Positions 12,101-22,877 of a stretch of 64,000 bases of DNA are shown one piece after another. How positions within the stretch are numbered: the stretch's first letter is position 1; each line of letters starts with the position of its first letter. The stretch comes from Symmetrospora coprosmae (Eukaryota > Basidiomycota > Cystobasidiomycetes > Symmetrosporaceae). The translations under genes were made by a program, and so were the position numbers. The notes under the pieces are model-generated. The model was not told the DNA's origin. It worked only from the letters and a program-made list of their open reading frames with translations, and searched no databases. The DNA lies in assembly GCA_008802785.1 (NCBI GenBank), contig VUYT01000009.1, positions 62,001 to 126,000 on the forward strand. The letters are read 5' to 3'.

Positions 12101-12531
12101 TCTTTCAGCTTCTCACTCGAAAGGGCATCAAGGTATCCTCCTCCTCGTCATCCTCATCCTCCTCGAAACACCACCACTCCTCCTCAAGTCGCTCTCATTC
12201 TTCCCACTCCCACTCTCGCTCATCCACGAGCAGCCGGAAAGACAAAGACCGGCATCCATCATCGTCTCACAGCAGCAGGCCGCAGCCTGGTCCGTCTTCC
12301 TCTGCCGTAACGCCCGGCACGCCCACTGCCAGTGCCAGCGGTATGATGCGGGGCCATGTCGACGAGGATGCCGACGACATGGATATGGACGTTGATGCTG
12401 CCGACGACAATGACAACGACGATCTCATCAACGCTCTGGTCGACGATGCTACTGGCGGACCAGACACGCCCGAGTCGGCCAGCAGAACCCCTCAGCTGGA
12501 GCCCGAGGGCACCAACGGAGTCAAGGCCTAA
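9193..12531 (+). CDS. SET2: Histone H3 lysine-36 methyltransferase SET2
   Basis: Six exons (9193-9828, 9900-10008, 10073-10398, 10461-11042, 11108-12031, 12109-12531) give 999 codons. SET2 travels with elongating RNA polymerase II and methylates H3K36. Residues 1-212 are acidic and disordered. An AWS domain follows (about 235-296, CDCRYDP ... CGEHSGC ... CRCGPHCQNQ). The SET domain has KGFGMRA, YEYVGDVIGE and the catalytic RFFNHSCAPNC at about 369-379. Post-SET is CFCGEPNC (about 422). A coiled coil and the C-terminal SRI domain (about 785-870) come next; the SRI binds the phosphorylated polymerase tail. The last exon adds a Ser-rich and acidic tail of about 140 residues. The donor of intron 1 could be 9829 (GTGGGC, preferred) or 9856 (GTTCCC); both keep frame. 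Confidence 0.95.
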
Positions 12532-12679
12532 GTGCGGCGGAAGGCCCTGCGCGGCCGACACTAATTCGCAGTTTAAACATGTGCAGATGGTACTTATCCC
12601 TCCTGTTGTCCGTACTTCTACACGTTAGCCGGGATGGCACAACCCGCAATGCACGCAGACTATCTAGACCAGCCAATTA

Positions 12680-15600
12680 TCACTCGACCTCGTCTTCGTC
12701 CATGCCCTCACCGAGCGATCCATCGTCATCGCTGTCGCTCGCATCCTCATCATCGCTTGCTGTGCTCCCTGCGCCATCCTGGTCCTCATTCATACGCGCG
12801 AGCAGCTCCTTGGTTGCGCGCTCGACTTGACCTCCTGTCTCTAGAGCTTCGACCAGGAACGGCATGCTCTCCGCCGAGTGTGCAGCCATGCTCGCGTCGA
12901 TGCCAGCGTCCCACATGATGCGCAGAGCATTCACGGCAGCGAGCTGGATATCTTCGTCCTCCGACCGCGTCCTGGTAAGGAAGGCCTTGACGAGGTCGTG
13001 CAGGATTTGCTCGTGTTCCTCGAGGGCTTGCGAAACGGCACCGAGCAGTGCGGTGTATGGCACAGATAGACGGCCATCCTGTACGTTGTCGGACTCGATA
13101 TGCTGGGCTAGCGGAGTGACGAGCTTTGACAGACGAGCAGCGGTCCAGAAGCCTGTGCAAGAAGCTGAATCATCAGTCTTATGAACGGGATTACAAGACG
13201 GTCGGGAGAGATCAAACGCACCACTGTTGTCGTGCTCCAATGCACGGCTGAGCGTCGACATGACGGTTGTCAAGAGTTGCGCGTCCGTATCCTGTGACGA
13301 GACCAGCTGCACAGCCTGGTCCAGCATGAAAGAGTAGTACGGCACAGCGATCGACTTGAGCTGCGCAAGCATCTTGTCAACAGTCTTGAAGAGGACGATC
13401 TTGCGAGAAGTGACGCCATCTGCGTCTGCTCCATCGCCGTCGGCCAGCTCAACGACGGCCCAGTCGAAGAAGCGCAAGAAGAGCGGCCGGAAAGTCCCTT
13501 CGTTCAGGCGCAGAATCATCTGCATGAACGCAGATGTGGCCGCTCCTTCGACGCTTGTGACGTGCTGGCAGAGAAATAGCGAGTTATCCGTCAGTGGTAC
13601 ATCAGGTGAGTGGAAGTGGGCGGTTCCCTCACCTCGGCAGACAGCACGGCCCTCCGCCGGGTATCAAAGATAGCCAGGAACAGCGCAAAGGTCTGCTTGT
13701 ACGTCTCTGCAACAGCTGTAGCATTCGACTGACGGAGAGCTCGGCTGAGGATCTCGACGTTGCCGAGGATTGCCTGAGCATTGCCCTTGTCTGTGCTGTC
13801 CCAGAGCTGCACGACCGCGGCAAAGAGGGTCTTCGAAGCTGTCTTCTTGGTGGCTGCCGACAGTAGCGCAGACAGGGCTGAGGCTATCTTGCCGGTCGTC
13901 TCGCCGACCGCTAGCTGCCTAACCGAGTCGGCTGTGCAGATCTTGAAGACAGCCTGGAGCTGACCGCTGACGAAGGTCGGGACGGCCTGGAACAGAGCCT
14001 CGATGGCTGAGAGCGAAGAAGCAATGATGCTCCTGCTGGCCGAGTCGACGTTCGTGCTGGTAAATTTGTGGACAAGCTGCACTGCCAGAGTGACAATCCT
14101 GCCAACGCTTGGGATTACGCGGGCACCAAGGCGAGGGCTGCGAAAGGACCCTTGAGCATGATGTTAATGTGCGCGAACGAGAACGACGTGGACTCACATT
14201 GTCTCCCGGATGAAGGCGATGTATTGCGAAAGAGTGTTCTTGCTCTGCTCGCTTGCAGCATTGTCCAGGACTACAGTGAGCGTCTCGCCTAGAACCGGAG
14301 TCTCGCTGTCCGTTGTAGCGGAAGCGAGCACGCGCAGGATCTGCATGGACCGCGTCCGTTCGAACTTGGCAGCTGGGTGCAATAGGTAGTCCTGTAGCTT
14401 TTTGGCGCCTGCAACGACGGCATCGCTGAGATCGCCACGCTTGGCCTGCTTGACAGTTCGGAGTCGGGCAAGGAGAAGGTCGAATGCCATGCGGACGACC
14501 TGCAGAGAGAGGGACGAGCGCGACTTAGCAAGTTCCTTCGCCTGGAACACGGAGCGTAGAAGAAGCTTACTCTGGTGTCTTGGTCGTTGAGTGACCAGAG
14601 GATCACCTCCGCGAAAGCTGAGACGGTGAGGAGCTTGGCCACCGAGAGCACGAAAGCCTCGACATTGGCCAACAGCTGCGCGATGTCACCCTCGGCCAAC
14701 TTCTGCGGTGTGAGAGTGTAGAAGGTCGTTGACGTCTTGATGAGATCCTGGATGGTGACGTCGAGGTCCTGCCCAGCCGACCCTCGTGCTTGATCAACAC
14801 GGCTATGAAGCTGTTTGGCGCTGATGGCCTGGTTGAGGAAGGTCAGGGAGGCTAGAATAGTACGTCTGGACGTATTGATAGGGAGAGCAGGGCTCTCGGC
14901 AGGGGTGCTCGGTGTAGACTGCCGGCTGGCGATGGAGCCGTCTGTCGCTTCCACGTTGAGGCTCTGCACCTTGTTGAGCAGGTCCGAGAGGAGCTGGTGA
15001 TAGGACTGTTGCGATATGATTACAGATTAGCTTACGGGCATATGATACCAGGCGATATGCGGAACTTACGGCGAGCTGAATGTCCGCACTAAAGTGGCCA
15101 GAGAGGGCCAGTGGCAGAGCAAGCAGCGTCGCATCCTGTGTCTTAACGAACTTGAGCGCGACTTTGTCGACGAGCAGACCGCATACGGGAGCCAAAAAGT
15201 CTTTGGGACCAAGCACGTCGACAAAACGAATGAAAAGGCGGTTTCGGCGGTGGCGCGGGACGTGGTTGGCGGCATCGGCAAAGACGCGGAGAAAGTCGCT
15301 GAGTTCGCTAATGAGCTGTTCCTGGCTGAGTGCGCGCTTCCTGCGGTACTTGACAAGTGCCGGTACGATGCTCTCGATAGTCTGTGGCAGTGCAAGCGGG
15401 GCGCGCATGAGCTCACACACAGAGGGGACATACAGGACTGATCGCTCACCTTATCAACGACTCGAGAAGAGTATGCATCGTCCCGCTGCAGCACATTGGT
15501 GCCCATGAACGTGAAGATTGGCATGATGTTCTGCACGACCTGCTCCGGCACGAGTGCGACCAGGTCGGCGATAAGGCTGAGCGCCTGATTGGATGTAGCA

Positions 15601-18600
15601 GGGTTGTTCGATACTGTTTGGGAAGGGAAACGTCAGAAAGGCTCTGCCGTATGCAGGGGAGCCAGACATCGCCTCACTCCTGATGATCTCGAGCACTGGG
15701 CTAATCCGGACGGACTCGTCCACAGCCACGGCAGTCTCTGACATACGCCCCACAACCGTTGTAAGGGCACTCATGACGAGTTGGCCGTAGTACGCGACGT
15801 CCGTCTGCGCATTAACCTGCAGTTCGACGAGGCTAGAGAGCGTTTCGAGCAGGACAGCAAGCACCTCTTTCGAAAGCTCCACCTTGGTCTTGATGTCAAT
15901 GTTCTCCAATGCTACAGCAAGCTCGGCAGTTCTGTTGGCGCGTCCGCTGATCGTCGTTCCCGGGGCCGAGCGAGACTTCTTGGCAATGCTCGTGTCCGGC
16001 GAGTCAGTGGTGGACCCGCCCCGGAAAGACAGGCAGAGCTTGTCGAAGAAAAGGGTGAAGGTAATACTGTCGATGGAGAGCGCCCCGAGGAGCTGACGCA
16101 GGGAAGCAGCCTCGGACTGCAGATGAGCAATACGGGAAAGGAGTGAATTTGTTAGCTGGTCGTCCGGCAGGCTATGGGGAGAGTTGCACAAGCGCACCGG
16201 GACTGGGTGCAAGAGCAGGAGCACTATCCGCTCGAGTACATGTAGCCGCTGAGCCTGCGTGAGAGCAGCAAAGAGCGACAGGCGCAGTCGCTCCCTCGCC
16301 TGCTTCCGAACTGCGACCGCCAGTGCAGCAACGTTGCGGGTCTCGAAGACCGCAAGGAAGATCTTCATGCTGTCCTCGTCCAAGCCATCTTTAGGCAGAG
16401 TGCCATAAACTTCGAGAAGGAGGATGGCATACGTGTTGACGCTGTCTGGCGACACTGCAGCTATCTCTGCCGGAGATGCCTTGACTGCACTGAGCAATAG
16501 GGGCCTGTATATCGCGGCTTTGCTCGTGTCGACGAGATCTCGAAGACCATGCAGCAGGGCTGCGCGTGCGCCAAGATTGCTCTGCCATGCGAGCGCGTGC
16601 GATGCAAGCCAGCAGAAGACAGCGTGTGAAAAGGCCTTGCGCTTGCTGCTGGACGGCTTCTCTGGGTCATCGAGGTTTCTGTTCGTGTGGAGCACCCGGA
16701 GGCCATCACTGGACAGGAGGAGCTCGGCTCGCTTCTCGATAAGGAGGCGTGTGTAGCGGCCAGTCTGATTGGGATCGAGATACTGGAGTTCCTCTGAGAT
16801 GCAGGACAGTATCAGCTCCAGGAAATACGATCGAGTCATGGGATGAGGCGACTCACTCGATGAATCAACACCGTAGAACTGGTCGAAGGCGTATAGCCGC
16901 TGTTCCTGCGAAGCTCGCTTGGCTGCCTTCGCGATGAGCTCGAGAGCGGGGAACACGGCCGCGCGGACGTCCCTGTCCTTGTCCGAAAGTGCGACCAGCA
17001 GGCTGGGCAACACAACCTGAAAGTCGTTGAACTGCGCGCCAGCATCGGCCGCTTCGTTGGCCTGCAGATACAGGGCGGTATCCCTGAGTGCGATTGTGCG
17101 GAGTTTGGATGGCGAGGAGAGGTCGCCGTAGACCGATGCGAGGAAGGCGAGGGCGTCTTCCTGGATGCCTTTGGTGAAGAGTGAGGCAAGAATCTGAGTT
17201 GACGCCTCCTGTTTCAGGCCATCCGTGTGCGCGAGCTCGTAGGCTCGGCGAGCTGTCGAGACGAATGCACGGGCATCGTCACCCATATGATCGGAGCGGG
17301 CTAGCCACGCCCACTTTCCGGAAGAAGCGGGCCCTGGAAGGGCGATGGAGAGCAGTGCAGTGTAACGAAGCTCGCCCAGGCATTTGCTTAGCGTCTTGGT
17401 GGATATCGGCTTGGCGTATATGGCGGCAGCGGTCTCCGGCGAAGGGAGCTGAGCGGTGCTGCCCGATACGGCAGCGATGTCGAGCTGCTCGGGCAGGATC
17501 TGGCTAATGAGGGCTGAGCTTCCTCCCTGGATGAGCTTAGCCAAGACGAGGCAACTGAAGGCGCTGGCAGGACCAGCGATAGACGAGCTCGCAGTCGCGC
17601 CAGCGACGAGGAAGCTCTCGAATGCAGTGCGTAGAGACGTCTCTAGCTGCGCCACATTCTCTGCGATCTTTGTAGCAAGCTGTTCATTGACAGGCGCCAA
17701 GTTGTCGGCGTCCTGCGCTGTTATGATCTCGTTGCATCCTCGGAGCAACGGCAGTGCATCGGTCTGCAACTCGAGCAAGCTCCACACGGCCTTCCACGTC
17801 TTGATGCTCGCCTTTGTCGCGCAGAGCCTGGGCCAGATAGCCTGCTGGAAGACCTGGTCGGTGAGATCCTGCCTGGATTCCGCATTGATAGCCGGCAGGA
17901 AGCCCGTCAGAAGGTACCGGATGTGCGAGACGGCTGTAGCGCGCGGTACATCGGCGTCTGCGAGGGTCGAAAGGGAGGCGGCGAGAACCTTGTCCTTCTC
18001 TTGGGCGATGAGGCGCGCAAGGATAGTCTTGCCACCTTCGGACTCGAGCAAGGTCTTTGCAACCGCTGGCGATGGGTCGGCCAAGCGGGCGAGTATAATG
18101 CCAGCCAGTGTGGGCGAGACGGTTCGCTCGTCCAAGTTAGGCTCGCCGAGCGAGACAGCCGCAAGGATGTGCGACAGCGCGCGGGCGCGTGCTTGCTCGT
18201 CGTTGCTCCCGAGTGACAGCGCCAGGTCGGCATCGGTCATTGCCTCGCCATTGGCGGACGGGCCCGTGAGGGAGGCTGTATCGAAGAGACCGTAACCAGA
18301 GACAGCAGCCATGACCCTCCGGATGCCAGCCTTGGCTTCCGCCGTCTGCCCTTTCTGTGCAGCCTCGCAGGCGGTATAGTAGGCCTCGGCATCGCGCTGG
18401 GTGATGGCGCTGAGTGCGGCGATGACGGCAGGCGAAGCAGACTCGGACGCGGTCGATGCCTTGGCGATCAGGATTGGCAGAGCGATGCTTGTGACCTGCT
18501 GCGGGCAGGAGACGGGCGCGAGCAGAGTGTGCAACGCCGTGCCATACCGTGAAGTGTCCGCAGTGGAGTCCTCGGTGGACGCGAAGTGGGTCAGCGAGGT

Positions 18601-19913
18601 AAGGAAAGGATGCAGCAGCTTGCTTGCGGCGTGCTGCGAGCTGAGAGCCACCAGGATGTCGAGGGCGTCGCTGCGGGGAGGTAACATGGGTCAGTAGGAC
18701 CATCGACCCGAATAGCATGACAAGCAAAGCCTACCTGGATCTGACCAGGTTGTTCAGAGCCTTCTTAGGGAATCTGGAGAGTGTCGTGCGCTGGCTCTCG
18801 CACAGAATCACGAGGGTCGTAATGACAGCCTCGAGGCCATCCTGTTGCTCCGTGACACTGTCCATGGTGCCTCGAGCGAGCAGCGCGTTGATGAGGAGCT
18901 CCATAGCGTCCTCGTTGAGCTCGACCTTGGGTCCAAGCTTGCTGAGGAGGATGCATGCGCCAATCTTCCAGTCGTTGCTCGTCTTGCTCTGCAGGGCCTC
19001 GGTGAGGACGGGCAGGAGGACCGTCATCTGATTCTCTGCGATCTTTCCCGCCGCCAGCCGGTCGAGGTACCCCACGAGCGTGCCCGTCCAGAACCCTACG
19101 AGAGTCGGGTACAGAAGGCCTTCTGCGGCGTAGGCGCGCACAAAGTGGCTGATGTACAGGAGCAGGTCGTGCGATTTGGTCATTGCCGTCAGGAGGTGAT
19201 GACGAGGCAGGGGCTGGAGGGACGTCTTGACGGCAGCGAAGGACGAGAACTTGCCGTCTCTGTGAGGGTTGCGATATAGCGGTCAGCCGTTGCTCTCAGC
19301 GGTCTTTGCCTGCCTTTGCCACTGCTTTTTCCCAGACCATGCCGCAGCGGGCACTCACTTGAGGTCCATAATCTGGAGCATCCTAGCGAATTGCGGCGTC
19401 TCATGGTATGGGAGGATGACGGCGAACAGGTCGTCTACGTTGAACTCATTGATCCTGCGGGGTGCGACCGTCCGGCGTTAGCTTTCCTGCTGAGGACGCT
19501 TGCAAGCTCGAAGCACAGCAAGCACAGCAGCAGGACACCCACCTGAACCTCCGGATGCACCACTCGAGCACTTTGCCCGTATTCCTGACCAGGAACTTCT
19601 CTGCGAGCGCCCGGAGCAGCAGCCCGAGGATCCTGTCGAGCTTTGCGCTCTCGTCCGGCGTGAGCAGGGCGCGATCCGTCCCTTTCGCTTTTTCGCCAAA
19701 GATGGGCGTCTCGAAGCGTTCCAGACGAGGATCCTCGGAGAGCAAGGCGAGGTATCCATTGTATCCCAGCGAGTGGATGTCTGCATTCGACAGGGACGCC
19801 GCCTGCCTGGGCGTGAACAGGAACGACGGTCGCGCTTTCGACGTCGACACGCTCAGGCGGGCTGCGTCGACCGAGCCGATATTGGCGAGCTGGTTCGCCA
19901 GGGAGCTCGTCAT
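12680..19913 (-). CDS. UTP10: U3 snoRNP / SSU processome protein UTP10 (HEATR1)
   Basis: Eleven exons close in phase to 2186 codons: 19913-19543, 19454-19359, 19259-18735, 18670-15678, 15613-15450, 15381-15070, 15005-14571, 14541-14198, 14137-13633, 13564-13222 and 13152-12680. UTP10/HEATR1 is a giant HEAT-repeat protein of the small-subunit processome, needed for pre-rRNA transcription and 18S maturation in the nucleolus. The start MTSSLANQLANIGSVDAARL, the block LTPDESAKLDRIL and the GKVLEWCIRRFR segment match the family N-terminus. The tail has EGTFRPLFLRFFDWA, typical of the BP28 C-terminal domain, and ends in an acidic stretch. Alpha-helical HEAT-like repeats fill the middle. Intron 7 (14542-14570) is only 29 bp. 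The gene converges on SET2, with 148 bp between stop codons. Confidence 0.93.
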
Positions 19914-20667
19914 GACGATGGTCGTGCACTGTGCTATGCCTTGCTATCGTGCAGAGACTAGCGAAATCGCAATTCGCAACTCTGCGCCATCGAAAATGTG
20001 GGCGGAGGTGATCGGAGCTGACCTAATCAGCTAGAGATGGCAGCGTGCACGTCTGCTCTGCTCTGTACACGCTGAGATGCTCAACTATGCAGCTCTCCGT
20101 CTCGAGGCTCTGTCGCCTCCAAATGCAAATGCGAGTGCGAATGGCTCCTCGGGCCCGTAACCGCCTCAATGGGGACCACGAGCCGGCAGACACCAAGGAC
20201 ACGTCAAGACTGCTGGCCCCATGCTCACCCAGTATAGGTAGCCCGCTTTGCTAATCCTCCTGCGCACTGTTCCGCAATGCCCTCATACTCACCGGCGTCG
20301 CTATGTCTGCTTCACGCCTCGAGCGAGCAATTAAGCAGAGACCCACCTCAGCGTCTGACAGTCCTGGCGATGCCTCTCACCCCGCTCTGTCCGACAGAGC
20401 CTGTCGCATGACCACTGATGGGTCGCCTAACCTCACAGGTACACCGCCGCGACCCCGAGCGAGTCGCAAAGGCGGGCAAAAGAGCAGGCACCGCCTTGAC
20501 TTAGGACTGTCGCTACCGCACCCTGCCCGAAGCCAGTATCTCATCTACAAAAAGCCAGATCACAAGGAGGTCATATCTCTCCGCTCTGGATCCCCATCCT
20601 CATTCCTCCGCAAGCTATCAACCTCGAACCTCGTTTCCTGCTACACTCTATAGATCTGCCACTCAGA
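19914..20667. other. Intergenic region at the left border of the accessory island
   Basis: The left part is the UTP10 promoter. The right part contains copy A of a duplicated promoter segment, listed separately. Open frames here (for example 20303-20653) lie in that non-coding repeat and have no partner frame in the second copy. Confidence 0.5.
20379..20500 (+). repeat. Duplicated upstream segment, copy A
   Basis: This segment matches 22581-22705 over about 120 bases with small gaps. Shared landmarks are ACCCCGCTCTGTCC, GTCGCATGACCACTG, GAGTCGC/GGGTCGCCT with CCTCAC, and CGGGCAAAAGAG. It lies about 290 bp before the ATG of the first tandem gene, nearly the same distance as copy B from the second. 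It is therefore part of the same gene duplication and probably a promoter. Confidence 0.82.
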
Positions 20668-22012
20668 ATGTCCCGCACGCCTTCTCCAGGCGGCAGGTCA
20701 GTGACTTCTACTCAGGGTGATCTGGACCATGAGGAGTGTCAGCTGACGTGTACGAGGCATCATGCCTTCAGTCCCTCTCGCAGCGTGCAGTGCGACTACG
20801 TCTTCGGCCCCAACGAGGGAAAGCGGGTTTACGGCGGGCCAGCGCGTGGTTGGTACCATGAACTGGCCAACGAGCAATGGTTAGTCCGCGCGACTGTGGC
20901 AGGATGTCTGCTCGAAGCAATTGCAATTGCTGAGTAGCCGGCTCCGTGGGCACATTTTGCTGGGTTCCACTAGCCGGGCACACGTTCCGATGCACCAGTT
21001 GCGCGAACACTTCCGGGATAAGCATCCTCACGACCGCAGATATGAGTCGTAAGCTCGCGTTCAGATATCGTACCGATGGAAGCAGGAGAGGCTGATGAGC
21101 ATGTCGACAAGCCGGTCTCCCTCTGCTCAGAGTCAGGGCTCGCGGAATGGGTCGCCCGCTCCTTCAGGAAGGGGTAACAACTCTCGAGCGTCGTCACTCG
21201 GTAGGGGCGCAAAATCCACACTTCCTGCTCCTCCGCAGCAGACAGGCACCCAGTCTGCTTCTCAGACGTGGAGGAGACGTCCGATATTCGACTTGCTGGA
21301 GGCCGCTCGCCTAAACCAGCTACCCACGTCAGCCAGGCAGTGGGTTGAGGGATACCTCGGAGCTGAAAGTACTTCGATAAGGGGCGAAACTCTCATGAAA
21401 TGGTATACCCGGAAGCCCTATGGCCCAACAGCCCTCGAAAGGCAGCTATTCGAGTCGACAGGCATCAAGTATGTGAAAGACCGATTTATACTATACGAGA
21501 ACGAGCAATCAGACTTGTCTTCACCCATCTACGATCTCTATAAGGAGCTTCGGAAGATTCAAGACGAGGAGCGGACCCCGGAACGTACCAGGGCCGTTTC
21601 TCCTCAGACGGGAGCGACTCCGGCAGGACCAACTTCCTCTGGGCATAGCAATCTGTTGCCGACTGTTCGTGTGGCCGAACAGAAAGTAGTGGATCTCCTG
21701 AAGCAAAGCAGGACAGACTCCCCAGCGCAAACGAATCCGGACCACCTTGCGATCGGACCGTTCACCTGGCGGGAAGTGCGAGACTTATACAATTCCGACC
21801 GGCAGGCAGTCGAGAAAGCTTTTGCAACCCGATCACTTCGCGATGTGCGCAAGGTGTTCTCAAGGCTTGGCGCAAACCCGGCCATAAACAATGAGGACCT
21901 TAGAGGCATCGATCAACGGGTTCAGAACTGCGCTATCGTGTACCGCATGCTCCTGAAGCGACATCAACAGAGCACTGTGTCCAGACAGTCAAGATCTCGC
22001 AGTCCTCGATGA
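20668..22012 (+). CDS. Island protein 1: C2HC/C2H2-like module, RS linker, two W-x-x-L repeats (unrecognised family)
   Basis: Exons 20668-20696, 20784-20879, 20974-21048 and 21112-22012 give 366 codons; all three introns are phase 2. I do not recognise the family. Exon 1 encodes MSRTPSPGG. Exons 2-3 encode a putative zinc module: VQCDYVFGPNEG, then CRAHVPMHQLREHF and RDKHPH. These resemble a C2H2/C2HC finger with about 28 residues between the cysteines. A Ser/Arg-rich linker follows (SRSPSAQSQGSRNGS). Two divergent copies of a repeat of about 95 residues begin near residues 125 and 259; the second is clearer (VVDLLKQ ... FTWREVRDLY ... VRKVFSRLG). The protein ends in RQSRSRSPR. No signal peptide or membrane segment is seen. 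The last acceptor (21111) is weak; 21099 also keeps frame. It could be a nuclear regulator or a species-specific accessory protein. Confidence 0.7.
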
Positions 22013-22877
22013 GGAACAAACGCTTGGCTGCCTAAGTTGAGATTATCCCAAACTCATCGCTTACCTCTCTCTCTCTGTATTGACTCATTAGACGTCCGTA
22101 GATGCCACTAGATGCCATTAGATGCCAATTTTCATCAGTCGAATATGAGCGCTTACCTGCTGACGCCCTGTACCATCCCTAGTCTGCTGTTGACGACTGC
22201 TGCTCTCCTGCCCCGAGCGTAGATGGATGTGCCTCCGTGACAGCGACAATACGCGTCGCCGCTTACATCGTCTGACTACAGCACATCGCTGTCTTCGAAC
22301 TGCGCCCGACATCCGCAACCAGCTCTCGTCAGCAAGGCACATCCGAAAACCGGATGTGCACAAAGGGGACTTGCACCGAGTCTCCAGCTGCAGGCACGGA
22401 CGACTGGTACCACCGAACGCTCGACACCCGTTAAATCGCGCTCGCTGATATCTAGTCCAGACCGCTTGGACTCGCCTTTACAAGCCTCCTTTACGCCCTC
22501 TCCCACTTCGCACTCCCGAGACTCTCGGGCAGCCAAGCAAATGCACTCCTTCATGACAACTACTTGTGGCGGTGCTGAATGACCCCGCTCTGTCCAACAA
22601 GAGCAGGTCGCATGACCACTGTTGAGTCGCCTGACCTCACTCGTTCACCGCCGCAACCCCCAGGCATGTCCCAAAGACGGGCAAAAGAGTAGCACCGCCC
22701 CGACCTCGGTCCGTCACAGAACGCTGATCAGGAGGACCTAGCTCGCCTATAAGCTGCGGCTTCGCCTAGGGTTGCCTCTCTCCTCTCCTGTCACACAATC
22801 GTCTCCATTCTCCATTCTCCACTCTCCATTAACCTCCACCCTCGACCCCTTTACATCGACACTCTCCGAAACCGGTC
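22013..22877. other. Intergenic region between the tandem island genes
   Basis: It holds the end of gene 1 and the promoter of gene 2, including duplicated copy B. A short tandem of TAGATGCCA(C/T) units lies at about 22098-22123. A TATA-like CCTATAAGC sits at about 22746, some 130 bp before the gene 2 start. No other coding signal is supported. Confidence 0.5.
22581..22705 (+). repeat. Duplicated upstream segment, copy B
   Basis: This matches copy A at 20379-20500 (same landmarks, same order, same distance of about 300 bp from the start codon). The copies differ by scattered substitutions and small indels, so the duplication is not recent. Confidence 0.82.

Noticed and set aside
15454-18687. 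A separate gene of about 1077 codons on the minus strand
   Set aside because: It is the large exon 4 of UTP10 extended into introns at both ends. Phased junctions at 18670 and 15678 link it to the other exons.
20303-20653. A 116-codon plus-strand frame upstream of the island
   Set aside because: Its DNA is the duplicated upstream segment; the second copy is not open in that frame, so it is not coding.
20698-20937. Read-through reading of the first island exon (MSRTPSPGG continuing to 20937)
   Set aside because: The frame has no equivalent in the second paralogue, whereas splicing at the GTCAGT/GTCCGT donors gives matching proteins.
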